DNA from: a bacterium
Lineage (GTDB): Bacteria > UBP4 > UBA4092 > JAOAEQ01
Reading direction: 5' to 3'
Assembly (NCBI GenBank): GCA_026416715.1
Contig: JAOAEQ010000008.1
Span: forward strand, 59,338-123,337
DNA length: 64,000 bases
In this document: positions 55,672 through 62,519 of the stretch, one piece after another
How positions within the stretch are numbered: the first letter of the stretch is position 1
How the letters are laid out: every line of letters starts with the position of its first letter
Program-made: the position numbers and the translations under genes
Notes under the pieces: generated by a model
Told to the model about the DNA's origin: nothing
The model's database searches: none
What the model saw: the letters and a program-made list of their open reading frames with translations, nothing else

Positions 55672-56304
55672 ATGAAACCGAATTATTTCGAATTAAGTTT
55701 TTTAATTCTTAGCAGTATCGTTTATGTTCTATTAGAATTTATCCGAATTATTCCGGATATAAAAATAGTTTCTATTAGTATCATCATTGCCTGGGTAGGG
55801 TATGTGGTCTGGAAAGCAGTTAAAAATAAAGGGATTCTTACCTATTGGGGATTCCGCGGTGATAATTTTCTGCCTTCGATCCGGTCCTGTTTATATTTCA
55901 CCATTCCAGCTATCGCATTGTTGGTTGGATACGGTATATTAACTGGCCACTATCTGTTACCGCAGACGTTCTGGATGATATGTTTATTATATCCGATTTG
56001 GGGTATAATCCAGCAGTTTGCGTTACAAGTATTAGTTCATAGAAATCTACAAGAATTGATAAAACCGGTTTTTTATCGCTGTCTGCTATTAGGGTTGCTC
56101 TTCTGTTCAGCGCATATATACGATTTACGGTTGGTCCTACTTGCGTTCCCAATCGGATTCGCATTCTCTTGGATATATAGTCGGTATCCAAATCTCTGGG
56201 CGCTCGGAGTCTGCCACGGTATCCTCGGTGCAATAGTATATTATTTCGTTCTCGGACTCGACCCGGGAAAGGAAATAATCGGTTTCATACTGCAGTTTCG
56301 ATAA
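55672..56304 (+). CDS. CPBP-family-like intramembrane protein with altered first motif
   Basis: 210-residue polytopic protein with about six helices. Layout of the CPBP/Abi protease family: motif 1 is expected to be EExxxR but reads QQFALQVLVHR (Q114, Q115, R124 shifted); motif 2 FxxxH is present (FCSAH, H148); motif 3 has H182 (VCHGILGA). Loss of the two glutamates suggests an inactive or differently acting member. ATG at 55672. It is followed at a 19-bp distance by a small lead-in to the DUF169 gene. Confidence 0.75.
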   Translation: MKPNYFELSFLILSSIVYVLLEFIRIIPDIKIVSISIIIAWVGYVVWKAVKNKGILTYWGFRGDNFLPSIRSCLYFTIPAIALLVGYGILTGHYLLPQTFWMICLLYPIWGIIQQFALQVLVHRNLQELIKPVFYRCLLLGLLFCSAHIYDLRLVLLAFPIGFAFSWIYSRYPNLWALGVCHGILGAIVYYFVLGLDPGKEIIGFILQFR

Positions 56305-56391
56305 ATTTACGCTATGATATAATTGCACTGGTTAAAACTTATTAATCCCAAATTATTAGTTAGACTATGTATTAAGATTGGAGGAGAATCG

Positions 56392-57138
56392 ATGGAGATA
56401 ACGTTAAAGCGACAATTTATCGATCGATGGAATAAATATTTTCCAGCGATTGAATTTCCCATCGTGTTTTATTATACTAACGAAGCCGGGATAGGAGAAC
56501 TCGCACCTACTCCAACGGGATGGAGCTGTGTTATCACTGATTTAGTTAATGTCCAGCATACCGGTAGAACAATTTATTTTGAGGAGAAGAATATAGCGTG
56601 TGCTGGCGGAAAACGCTATTTCGGGTTCATGCCACAACTTCGGCCGAATTTCGAATATTTTTTATCCTACGGTATCCCTGGACAAATGGACGGAGAACGA
56701 TATAAAAAAACGCCGGAATTGGTTAAAGAATTATTGGTTTATCAGCCGGCTTTTGAGGCGCCAGCGAAATATATCGTATTCAAACGCTGGGATAATCTAG
56801 AAGTTAATGATGAACCGATAGCGGTGATATTTTTTGCGACACCAGATATACTTGCCGGATTGTTCACGTTAGCTAATTTCGATGAACCGAACCCGTATGG
56901 GGTTATTGCGCCGTTCTGTTCCGGTTGTTCTGCGGTAGTTTATTATCCATATAAAGAGAGTATCTCGGATAAGCCTAAAGCTATTCTCGGTCTATTCGAC
57001 GTTTCTGCGCGGCCGTGTGTAGGTGCGAATCAGTTAAGTTTTTCGGTGCCGTTTGAGAAGTTCATTCGTATGGTTCATAATATGGATGAAAGTTTCTTGA
57101 TAACCGACTCGTGGAAGAAAGTTAAGGAGAGACTATAA
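56392..57138 (+). CDS. DUF169 family protein
   Basis: 248 residues from ATG 56392, with a GGAGGAG ribosome site just upstream. Family features are ACAGGKRYFGF near residue 70, the FLSYGIP segment, and the C-terminal PFCSGCSAVVYYPYKES and ARPCVGANQLSFSVPFEKF. The Cys pairs (CSGCS, PCVG, ACAGG) suggest a metal or cofactor site, as in other DUF169 members found in anaerobes; the function is not known. An upstream TTG at 56323 lies before the ribosome site and is unlikely. Confidence 0.83.
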   Translation: MEITLKRQFIDRWNKYFPAIEFPIVFYYTNEAGIGELAPTPTGWSCVITDLVNVQHTGRTIYFEEKNIACAGGKRYFGFMPQLRPNFEYFLSYGIPGQMDGERYKKTPELVKELLVYQPAFEAPAKYIVFKRWDNLEVNDEPIAVIFFATPDILAGLFTLANFDEPNPYGVIAPFCSGCSAVVYYPYKESISDKPKAILGLFDVSARPCVGANQLSFSVPFEKFIRMVHNMDESFLITDSWKKVKERL

Positions 57139-57208
57139 CGTTAACACCGAAAAACTTAAGAACGGATAAACGGAGAAACATAATGCAATACGTAACGTTG
57201 TCTATCGG

Positions 57209-58108
57209 TTATATAGTTCTTTCGTTTTTCGGTTCTTCAGTTGGTTTTCTTTTCATTTCAGAAATAATCAATGCTGCGAATATCAGCCCAGCACCAATCC
57301 AGCCGCGTAATGGTAATGTTTCTCGCAGTAACAGATACGCGAAAATTGCAGCGAATACCGGTTCAAGCGCATAAATCAACCCCGCCCGCGTCGTATCTGT
57401 CATTTTTTGAAAATATACTTGGACAAGATAACAGCCGATAGTCACAAATAACATTAAATATCCTACCCCGAACCATTGATTGATAGACATTACCACCCAA
57501 GGTTCTCGAATTAACACAAGCGAGATGATACCACTGAATATCGTAACCGTAACAAATTGAATCCAGAGGATAAACAACGGGTGATATTTGAGAGTATAAA
57601 TTGTTGTATAAATGATATGGAGCGCGAATGATATCGCACAGAGTATAGCAAGGATATCCCCGAAATTGAGTTGCCATTGAGCGTTTAAACTTAACAGACT
57701 AAGTCCGACTAGCGCAAGGAGTACACATAACCAAAGTCGAGGAGAAACAACAGTTTTTTGGATAAAAATAAGAAATATTGGAACCATGAGAACACTTAAC
57801 GCAGTTAAAAACGCCGCTTGCGTCGCGGTAGTATATTTCATTGCTGCGGTCTGGAGACTAAATCCAGCGAATAACGTGAACCCAACCCATATACCTGGTA
57901 ACAACGATGTTCGATTTAACTTCCGCAACTGTGGGTAAACGAATGGGAGTAAAAGTAGTGTAGCAATCCCAAATCGCAGGATGATAAGTTGATATATCGG
58001 CATAGTGGATACCAGCATTTTAACCGCAACGAAACTTGACCCCCAGAATAGGGTAGCGATTAATAGGATGATATCCGCGGTAAGCGATTTCGGTGGTTTG
58101 AAAGTCAT
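57209..58108 (-). CDS. EamA/DMT-family transporter
   Basis: 299 residues with ten hydrophobic helices in two EamA repeats (SSFVAVKMLVSTMPIYQLII and TTRAGLIYALEPVFAAIFAY, followed by RETLPLRGWIGAGLIFAA). Inner-membrane drug/metabolite transporter of unknown substrate. ATG at 58106-58108. Convergent with the DUF169 gene. Confidence 0.9.
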   Translation of the reverse strand: MTFKPPKSLTADIILLIATLFWGSSFVAVKMLVSTMPIYQLIILRFGIATLLLLPFVYPQLRKLNRTSLLPGIWVGFTLFAGFSLQTAAMKYTTATQAAFLTALSVLMVPIFLIFIQKTVVSPRLWLCVLLALVGLSLLSLNAQWQLNFGDILAILCAISFALHIIYTTIYTLKYHPLFILWIQFVTVTIFSGIISLVLIREPWVVMSINQWFGVGYLMLFVTIGCYLVQVYFQKMTDTTRAGLIYALEPVFAAIFAYLLLRETLPLRGWIGAGLIFAALIISEMKRKPTEEPKNERTI

Positions 58109-58275
58109 GCGTTAGATGAATTAGATTAAGCGCAATAATAATATGGGACTATTTACATCCAAATGTCACAATCCAAAAGTTAAATGGTTAAATCCGACAA
58201 TCAAACCTTTATCTAAGTGAGGCTTGACATTTGGCATTTTATAAACCACATATAACTTATTTAATAACTTACCTG

Positions 58276-59094
58276 TTATTCTAAAGGAACCAGTGTTCTA
58301 TTCCGCTGGGTATACGTAGCGAGTTGGGTATATCCAACGGATTTCGCTAACGCTACTGCTTGCTCTAAATCTGCGCCGACATCTTTCGGTTGATGTGCAT
58401 CTGAACCAAGTGTTATTGGAATCCTATAATGATAACAGAGTTGAAGCCAATCAGCGTGCGGATAAATTTCGCGAACTGGTTTCCGTAATCCGGCAGTATT
58501 AATTTCAACCGTCAGATTCATTCTTGCAATCGTTTTAACCGTTTGTTCAACTGCGCTCATAACATCCTTGGTCGGACGATATCCGAATATTTTCACTAAA
58601 TCCAGATGTCCAATGATATCAACCAGACCGGACTGTGCGCAGCGTTCAAGTTCTGCTAAATATTGCAGATAAATCTGATTGATATCGCGAGTAGTATATC
58701 CGGCTATTTCATTCGGATTATCAAATCCCCAGCCCTCTAAATAGTGGATTGACCCGATAATATAGTCAAAAGAATATCCAGCGAGTATTTTTTGAAGTAA
58801 TGGAGTATGGTCAGGGGCATAGTCTATTTCAATCCCGCTTTTCAGGATAATCCGAGGATAATATCGTTCCCGCAACTCTTCAATCTTAGCCGTGTAAGTA
58901 TTAAATAGTTGGATTAACGGTTCAAATTTCTTATCATCCGCAGCTATATCGTTCATCTGGGAAATAAATAGATGTTCTGAGAATCCGAATTCCGTTAATC
59001 CGCGCGCTACTGCCTGTTCGACATACTCTTCCATCGAACCGACCGCATGGTTAGTCCGAGTTAGGTTGGTATGACTATGGTAGTCAAGTAGCAT
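58276..59094 (-). CDS. PHP-domain phosphoesterase (histidinol-phosphatase-like)
   Basis: 272 residues. Metal-binding PHP motifs: LLDYHSHTNLTRTNHAVG at the N-terminus, EIDYAP, SIHYLEGW, HLDLVKIFG and GSDAHQPKDVG near the C-terminus. The closest type is HisJ-like histidinol-phosphatase, but no other his gene is nearby, so the substrate is open. ATG at 59092-59094. Confidence 0.85.
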   Translation of the reverse strand: MLLDYHSHTNLTRTNHAVGSMEEYVEQAVARGLTEFGFSEHLFISQMNDIAADDKKFEPLIQLFNTYTAKIEELRERYYPRIILKSGIEIDYAPDHTPLLQKILAGYSFDYIIGSIHYLEGWGFDNPNEIAGYTTRDINQIYLQYLAELERCAQSGLVDIIGHLDLVKIFGYRPTKDVMSAVEQTVKTIARMNLTVEINTAGLRKPVREIYPHADWLQLCYHYRIPITLGSDAHQPKDVGADLEQAVALAKSVGYTQLATYTQRNRTLVPLE

Positions 59095-59105
59095 AATAAA
59101 AAAAT

Positions 59106-59186
59106 AACCGCCGAGCGCACTGAGATCGCAGAGGATTATTATATTGCTTCCAAATCTCTGCGGGTTCTGCGTTCTCTGCGGTAAAA
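59106..59186. repeat. Inverted repeat of the CGCAGAG family, copy 4
   Basis: Left arm ACCGCCGAGCGCACTGAGAT (followed by CGCAGAGG, about 59107-59134) and right arm AATCTCTGCGGGTTCTGCGT (followed by TCTCTGCGGT, to 59182) are imperfect complements. Each is a tandem of 9-mers of the type CGCAGAGAA. It lies between the PHP gene and the LPP20-like gene. Confidence 0.7.
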
Positions 59187-59200
59187 GTATTGTTTCTCGT

Positions 59201-59653
59201 TTAATGTACTACGATTTTATCATATCCAAGGGTAGTAGCTAAACTAGATTTGCCATTCAGTGGAAGTTCGAGTGTCGCTTCGATACAACCGTTTGGTAAT
59301 TCGCGAATTTCACGAATTCGAAAACCGCGAAGAAACGCTTTAACTTTCGTTCGGCTAACCTGCCCTTTGCTTTCCTTAATTACTTTTCCGACTACCTTTG
59401 CTAAATTCCGTTGCGCAACTACAATTGCAGCCCGCCGTGCCATTAATTTCGCTTGCGCTGAACTAACGGAAAATGTCGGCGGTTTTCCGATTCCTTTAGC
59501 GACGATAACGTTCTGGTCAACCCTGATTTCATCGCAAGAACGAATAGTAAGTACTTTTTCAACTTTCGATATCGGTTGCGCTATTGCAAAACCAAATTCA
59601 ATAATGAACCCTAATAGAAGAATCGTGATAAATGCTGAAAAAGTAATCTTCAT
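59201..59653 (-). CDS. Exported LPP20-like domain protein
   Basis: 150 residues from ATG 59651-59653. Signal peptide (ITILLLGFIIEFGFAIAQ) followed by one LPP20-like domain with the motif SSAQAKLMARRAAIVVAQRN, a linker and the ending CIEATLELPLNG. An in-frame upstream ATG (59678-59680) lies in repeat copy 5 and is unlikely. First of four neighbouring genes with this domain, all leftward. No lipobox, unlike the 60970 gene. Function in the family is not established; relatives include lipoprotein LPP20 and FlgP-like proteins. Confidence 0.78.
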   Translation of the reverse strand: MKITFSAFITILLLGFIIEFGFAIAQPISKVEKVLTIRSCDEIRVDQNVIVAKGIGKPPTFSVSSAQAKLMARRAAIVVAQRNLAKVVGKVIKESKGQVSRTKVKAFLRGFRIREIRELPNGCIEATLELPLNGKSSLATTLGYDKIVVH

Positions 59654-59657
59654 ATTA

Positions 59658-59728
59658 TTACCACCAAGACACCAAGTCACAAAGGGTGGATATATAATGA
59701 TATTATTTCTTGGTGCCTTGGTGGTTTA
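59658..59728. repeat. Inverted repeat of the CACCAAG family, copy 5
   Basis: Left arm CCACCAAGACACCAAGTCAC (59661-59680, followed by AAAGGG) and right arm TTTCTTGGTGCCTTGGTGGT (59706-59725) are complementary with small gaps. Units are 8-mers CACCAAGN. The right arm reaches the stop codon of the FlgT-like gene (59726-59728), and the left arm overlaps a rejected upstream start of the LPP20-like gene. Confidence 0.75.
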
Positions 59729-60844
59729 TTTGATTTTTATATCTAGTCTATTTTGCGTGGTACTGGTTATCTCGACTTTCGGGTTCTGCATGGTGGTTAA
59801 GTCCGATTCGAGCTGGCTTACCGTTCCTGAATAATCGACATTTAATATCCCGATATTGTTAAAGAACAATCGGCGGTATACATTCTGGATATTCGATATT
59901 TTCTTCAATGCCGTTTCAAATGCGGTTAATTTCTGCAAACTCGGCGAACTTACGACTAATTGATAATCCGTCTGGTTATATACTTCTTTCCGCCATCGGT
60001 CGAATAGTTTATTAACAATCTGCGGCGCGAGTTTCGATCCCGCCATATTAAACGCAGCACGAGCTGCAGGTTTCGGTCCGCTAGCGCCTTTTTTTGCAGT
60101 ATAGCTATCTACTGCAAGAATAGTACCGGTATCAGCTCTAACCGCTTTAACATCAATATTCGCAGTATAGAAATAAAGCGTTTCACCATAAACAACATCT
60201 GTTCCTGCCGATTCCGCATTCGCTTCACCAACGATAACAATATCCGCACCGAACCGTTTTCCGAGCGCCGCCGCTTTCTCCGGATTCTTATAATTCAGCG
60301 CAATATCCCGCGCTTTAATCTGTTCAAGTTGTGATTTATCAACCAACTCCAAACCGGATTCGAGCAGAGCCGACTCGATTTTCGTTCCGACATTACTGCT
60401 GGTCTGCTCTTCATCATCAATCTTTTCAGCAACCAGCACCATGACCAGCGGTTTCTCTTTCAGTGCATAAATCAACCCTTTCGCTAATAAATCGTTGTTC
60501 AGTTTACCGATTGAAACCACCGCTTTGACTTTAACCCAATATTCTCCAGCTTCTTTCCCCTCTTCAAGCAGTTCATATGATTGAACATAACCGGCAGTTT
60601 GCGTGATAATCAGGTCGTTTAATAATTTAAAATCTTTCACCGCACTGGTTGACGCGAGTACGACCCCGACCCCTTGTTCAACTGCGTTCCGTAGCGCATC
60701 GTGAACCGCTTTATCTTTCGCTTTTAAATCTGTTCCTGCCGCGCGACCTTCAGCAATTACGATTTTCGTTTCCTGCGCAAATGAAAAAGTAATAAACAGT
60801 GATATAAAAATAAGACTTATAAAGACTAGTTTAATTGTTTTCAT
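59726..60844 (-). CDS. Exported FlgT-like protein
   Basis: 372 residues from ATG 60842-60844. Signal peptide MKTIKLVFISLIFISLFITF, cleaved near SFA. N-terminal FlgT-N-like domain (GRAAGTDLKAKDKAVHDALR, then LIITQTAGYVQSYELLEEGK) and a middle domain with a TPR-free alpha/beta pattern (DKSQLEQIKARDIALNYKN; FGADIVIVGEANAESAG) as in FlgT or CsgG-like proteins. The C-terminal ~100 residues are of the TolB/FlgT-C kind. No flagellar genes are in the window, so a non-flagellar envelope role is possible. An ATG six codons upstream is also open. Confidence 0.75.
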   Translation of the reverse strand: MKTIKLVFISLIFISLFITFSFAQETKIVIAEGRAAGTDLKAKDKAVHDALRNAVEQGVGVVLASTSAVKDFKLLNDLIITQTAGYVQSYELLEEGKEAGEYWVKVKAVVSIGKLNNDLLAKGLIYALKEKPLVMVLVAEKIDDEEQTSSNVGTKIESALLESGLELVDKSQLEQIKARDIALNYKNPEKAAALGKRFGADIVIVGEANAESAGTDVVYGETLYFYTANIDVKAVRADTGTILAVDSYTAKKGASGPKPAARAAFNMAGSKLAPQIVNKLFDRWRKEVYNQTDYQLVVSSPSLQKLTAFETALKKISNIQNVYRRLFFNNIGILNVDYSGTVSQLESDLTTMQNPKVEITSTTQNRLDIKIK

Positions 60845-60906
60845 AAGGGTACCCTTCAACAATTTTACATTACTACTTGCTCATTTTTAAAGTTATATTG
60901 AATTTG

Positions 60907-60961
60907 AAGGAGCAAAGTCCGAAGTTTACCCCGATAATTCGGGGTTCGGACTTTGCTCCTT
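60907..60961. terminator. Large nested hairpin with GCAAAGTCCGAA arms
   Basis: A perfect 17-bp stem, AAGGAGCAAAGTCCGAA (60907-60923) with its complement at 60945-60961. The loop contains a second stem, CCCCGA-TAAT-TCGGGG. It follows the LPP20-like lipoprotein gene by 9 bp on the minus strand. No U-tract follows, so it may be a terminator of unusual type or an mRNA end. Its arms share GCAAAGTCCGAA with the hairpin at 1358-1382. Confidence 0.6.
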
Positions 60962-60969
60962 TCATTGAT

Positions 60970-61383
60970 TTAATATCCTTTACATGCAGCGCGAATATCC
61001 GCTAGCCGCACCTCAACCACAACTTCGAATGTTTTATCGGGCAACTCGCGAGCGGAAACAACCCGTGCGCCGCGAATAACCGCATCAACACGAGTTCGAA
61101 TCCTATCATCGCGCGTGATGAAATCCTGGACAGTCGTTTCGCCTTCTATCCGAACGCCTTTAATCCGTTCCGCAAGATTCCGATACGCATCCGCTTGTGC
61201 TGCCCGTTGCGCAAGTAACCGTGCTTGCGCTGGGGTTCCACCTGGTCGTGGTGGCGGCGGCGCACCGTAGCCGGTTGCACGAATTACTGGCGGTCCCGGT
61301 GGCGGTCCTGATGGCGTAGTCGCACAGCTAACCAAAATCATTAAAAAACAAATAAGAACGAATGGAAATAAAACTTTCTTCAT
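60970..61383 (-). CDS. LPP20-like lipoprotein
   Basis: 137 residues from ATG 61381-61383 with GGGAGG about 8 nt upstream. Lipobox LMILVSC (Cys 19). A Pro/Gly-rich linker (TTPSGPPPGPPVI; GAPPPPRPGG) is followed by one LPP20-like domain: AQARLLAQRAAQADAYRNLA, then TRDDRIRTRVDAVIRGARVV and TFEVVVEVRL. An in-frame GTG three codons upstream overlaps the ribosome site and is unlikely. Member of a cluster of four related exported proteins. Outer-membrane location is likely but not proven. Confidence 0.82.
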   Translation of the reverse strand: MKKVLFPFVLICFLMILVSCATTPSGPPPGPPVIRATGYGAPPPPRPGGTPAQARLLAQRAAQADAYRNLAERIKGVRIEGETTVQDFITRDDRIRTRVDAVIRGARVVSARELPDKTFEVVVEVRLADIRAACKGY

Positions 61384-61401
61384 TGTGTTCACCTCCCAGA
61401 A

Positions 61402-61455
61402 CTTTGGATTGCGGTAGCTTGCTACCGCTTTGATGTTCCGAAGCTTGCTTCGGAA
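61402..61455 (-). repeat. Paired-hairpin palindromic element, copy E4
   Basis: Read on the minus strand: hairpin 1 TTCCGAAG-CAAG-CTTCGGAA (61455-61436), spacer CATCAAA, hairpin 2 GCGGTAG-CAAG-CTACCGC (61428-61411), tail AATCCAAAG. 52 of 54 positions are identical to E3 at 50477-50530. It lies in the spacer upstream of the LPP20-like lipoprotein gene. Confidence 0.82.
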
Positions 61456-61467
61456 TAAGTTTTATCA

Positions 61468-61514
61468 CTAGGAAGCTGGCTAATACCAAAGCGAAAACAA
61501 GCTTTCGCACTCCA
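61468..61514 (+). repeat. Paired-hairpin palindromic element, copy E5 (degenerate)
   Basis: Head-to-head with E4. Hairpin 1 is eroded (GGAAGCTGGCTAATA); the spacer CCAAA and hairpin 2 GCGAAA-ACAAGC-TTTCGC (61491-61508) and tail ACTCCAC are recognisable. Same order as E1 to E4. Confidence 0.6.
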
Positions 61515-61589
61515 CATCTCAAAGACAAATTTAGCATTACCAATTAAAATTTAAAATGCTAAATGCTAAATTTGCAATGAATGATTTTA

Positions 61590-62360
61590 TCAACGGTATA
61601 TTATCGGAACCAATCCGTCCAGTGATAACGCTACATCAACTTCGCAAGTGCCGTCGGAGAGATAGCGGACTCCGATAACTTTTGCACCGCGAATGAACGC
61701 ATCTACATTCGTTCGAATCGTATCGTCTTTCGTTATAAAATTCTCGACGGTCGTTTCCGCATCAATTCGCACACCTTTAACCTGTTCCGCAAGCAGCCGG
61801 TAGGCATCAACCTGCGCCGCGCGTTTCGCCATAAGTTTCTTCTGTGCGGCTGACCCTGATTCCGGTGCAACACCGGTTCCAGTAACTTTAATCACCCGAG
61901 TTGCCCATTCCGGAGTCGGTGGGACTTTTTCAGTCGGCGGTGGAGTCGTTGCGACTGGTTCCGGTGGCGGTGGTGCGCCGTAACCGTAAGCAATTATATC
62001 GCCATACTGCCGAGCAAGCCGACGACCGAGAATTTTCTCTAATTCCGCTTGTTTCATCATAACCGTAACTTCACACGTACCATCGTCTTCATACCGAACG
62101 TTGGTAACTTCGATGCCTTTAATGAATGTATCCAGCCGGGTACGAATCGTATCATTCTCAGCAACGAAATCTTTAACGAACGTGCCGGATGTTAATCGGA
62201 ATCCCATAACCTGCTCGGAGAGATTCCGATACGCATCCGCTTGCGCCGCGCGTTTCGCCATTAATTTCGCTTGCGCATCAGACATCGTCTGCCCGATAAC
62301 TACTGGGACGAAAACGAGAACTAGAATAAGTGTTGTTAATAGGAGAACATTTTTCTTCAT
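61590..62360 (-). CDS. Exported protein with two LPP20-like domains
   Basis: 256 residues. Signal peptide ending near VVIGQ, then domain 1 (DAQAKLMAKRAAQADAYRNL; ENDTIRTRLDTFIKGIEVTN; CEVTVMMKQAELEKIL), a Pro/Gly linker (YGAPPPPEPVATTPPPTE) and domain 2 (AAQKKLMAKRAAQVDAYRLL; TKDDTIRTNVDAFIRGAKVI; CEVDVALSLDGL). Domain 2 is a close internal duplicate of domain 1. A strong GGAGG ribosome site precedes the ATG at 62358-62360. Most upstream member of the leftward cluster; the domain appears five times in about 3 kb counting FlgT-like. Confidence 0.82.
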   Translation of the reverse strand: MKKNVLLLTTLILVLVFVPVVIGQTMSDAQAKLMAKRAAQADAYRNLSEQVMGFRLTSGTFVKDFVAENDTIRTRLDTFIKGIEVTNVRYEDDGTCEVTVMMKQAELEKILGRRLARQYGDIIAYGYGAPPPPEPVATTPPPTEKVPPTPEWATRVIKVTGTGVAPESGSAAQKKLMAKRAAQVDAYRLLAEQVKGVRIDAETTVENFITKDDTIRTNVDAFIRGAKVIGVRYLSDGTCEVDVALSLDGLVPIIYR

Positions 62361-62519
62361 AAATTCTCTACCTCCTTTCTATGGGAAATATTATTTATTA
62401 TTTTAATCCATTTTATTCTTCATAGTATCAAATTATACTACTATCGAGTTCAAAATAGCAAATATTATATATACAAAAATTATATGCTAAGCTTTTTCAT
62501 TTATAGAACTAAAATAATG

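Noticed and set aside
59654..59680. Upstream start adding MTWCLGGNN to the LPP20-like protein
   Set aside because: The extra codons come from repeat copy 5, and the signal peptide starts naturally at ATG 59651-59653.
62361..62519. Possible DGR template repeat downstream of the reverse transcriptase
   Set aside because: The 160-bp spacer is AT-rich, but I found no second copy of it in the window and no A-specific mismatched partner. The template may lie beyond position 64000.
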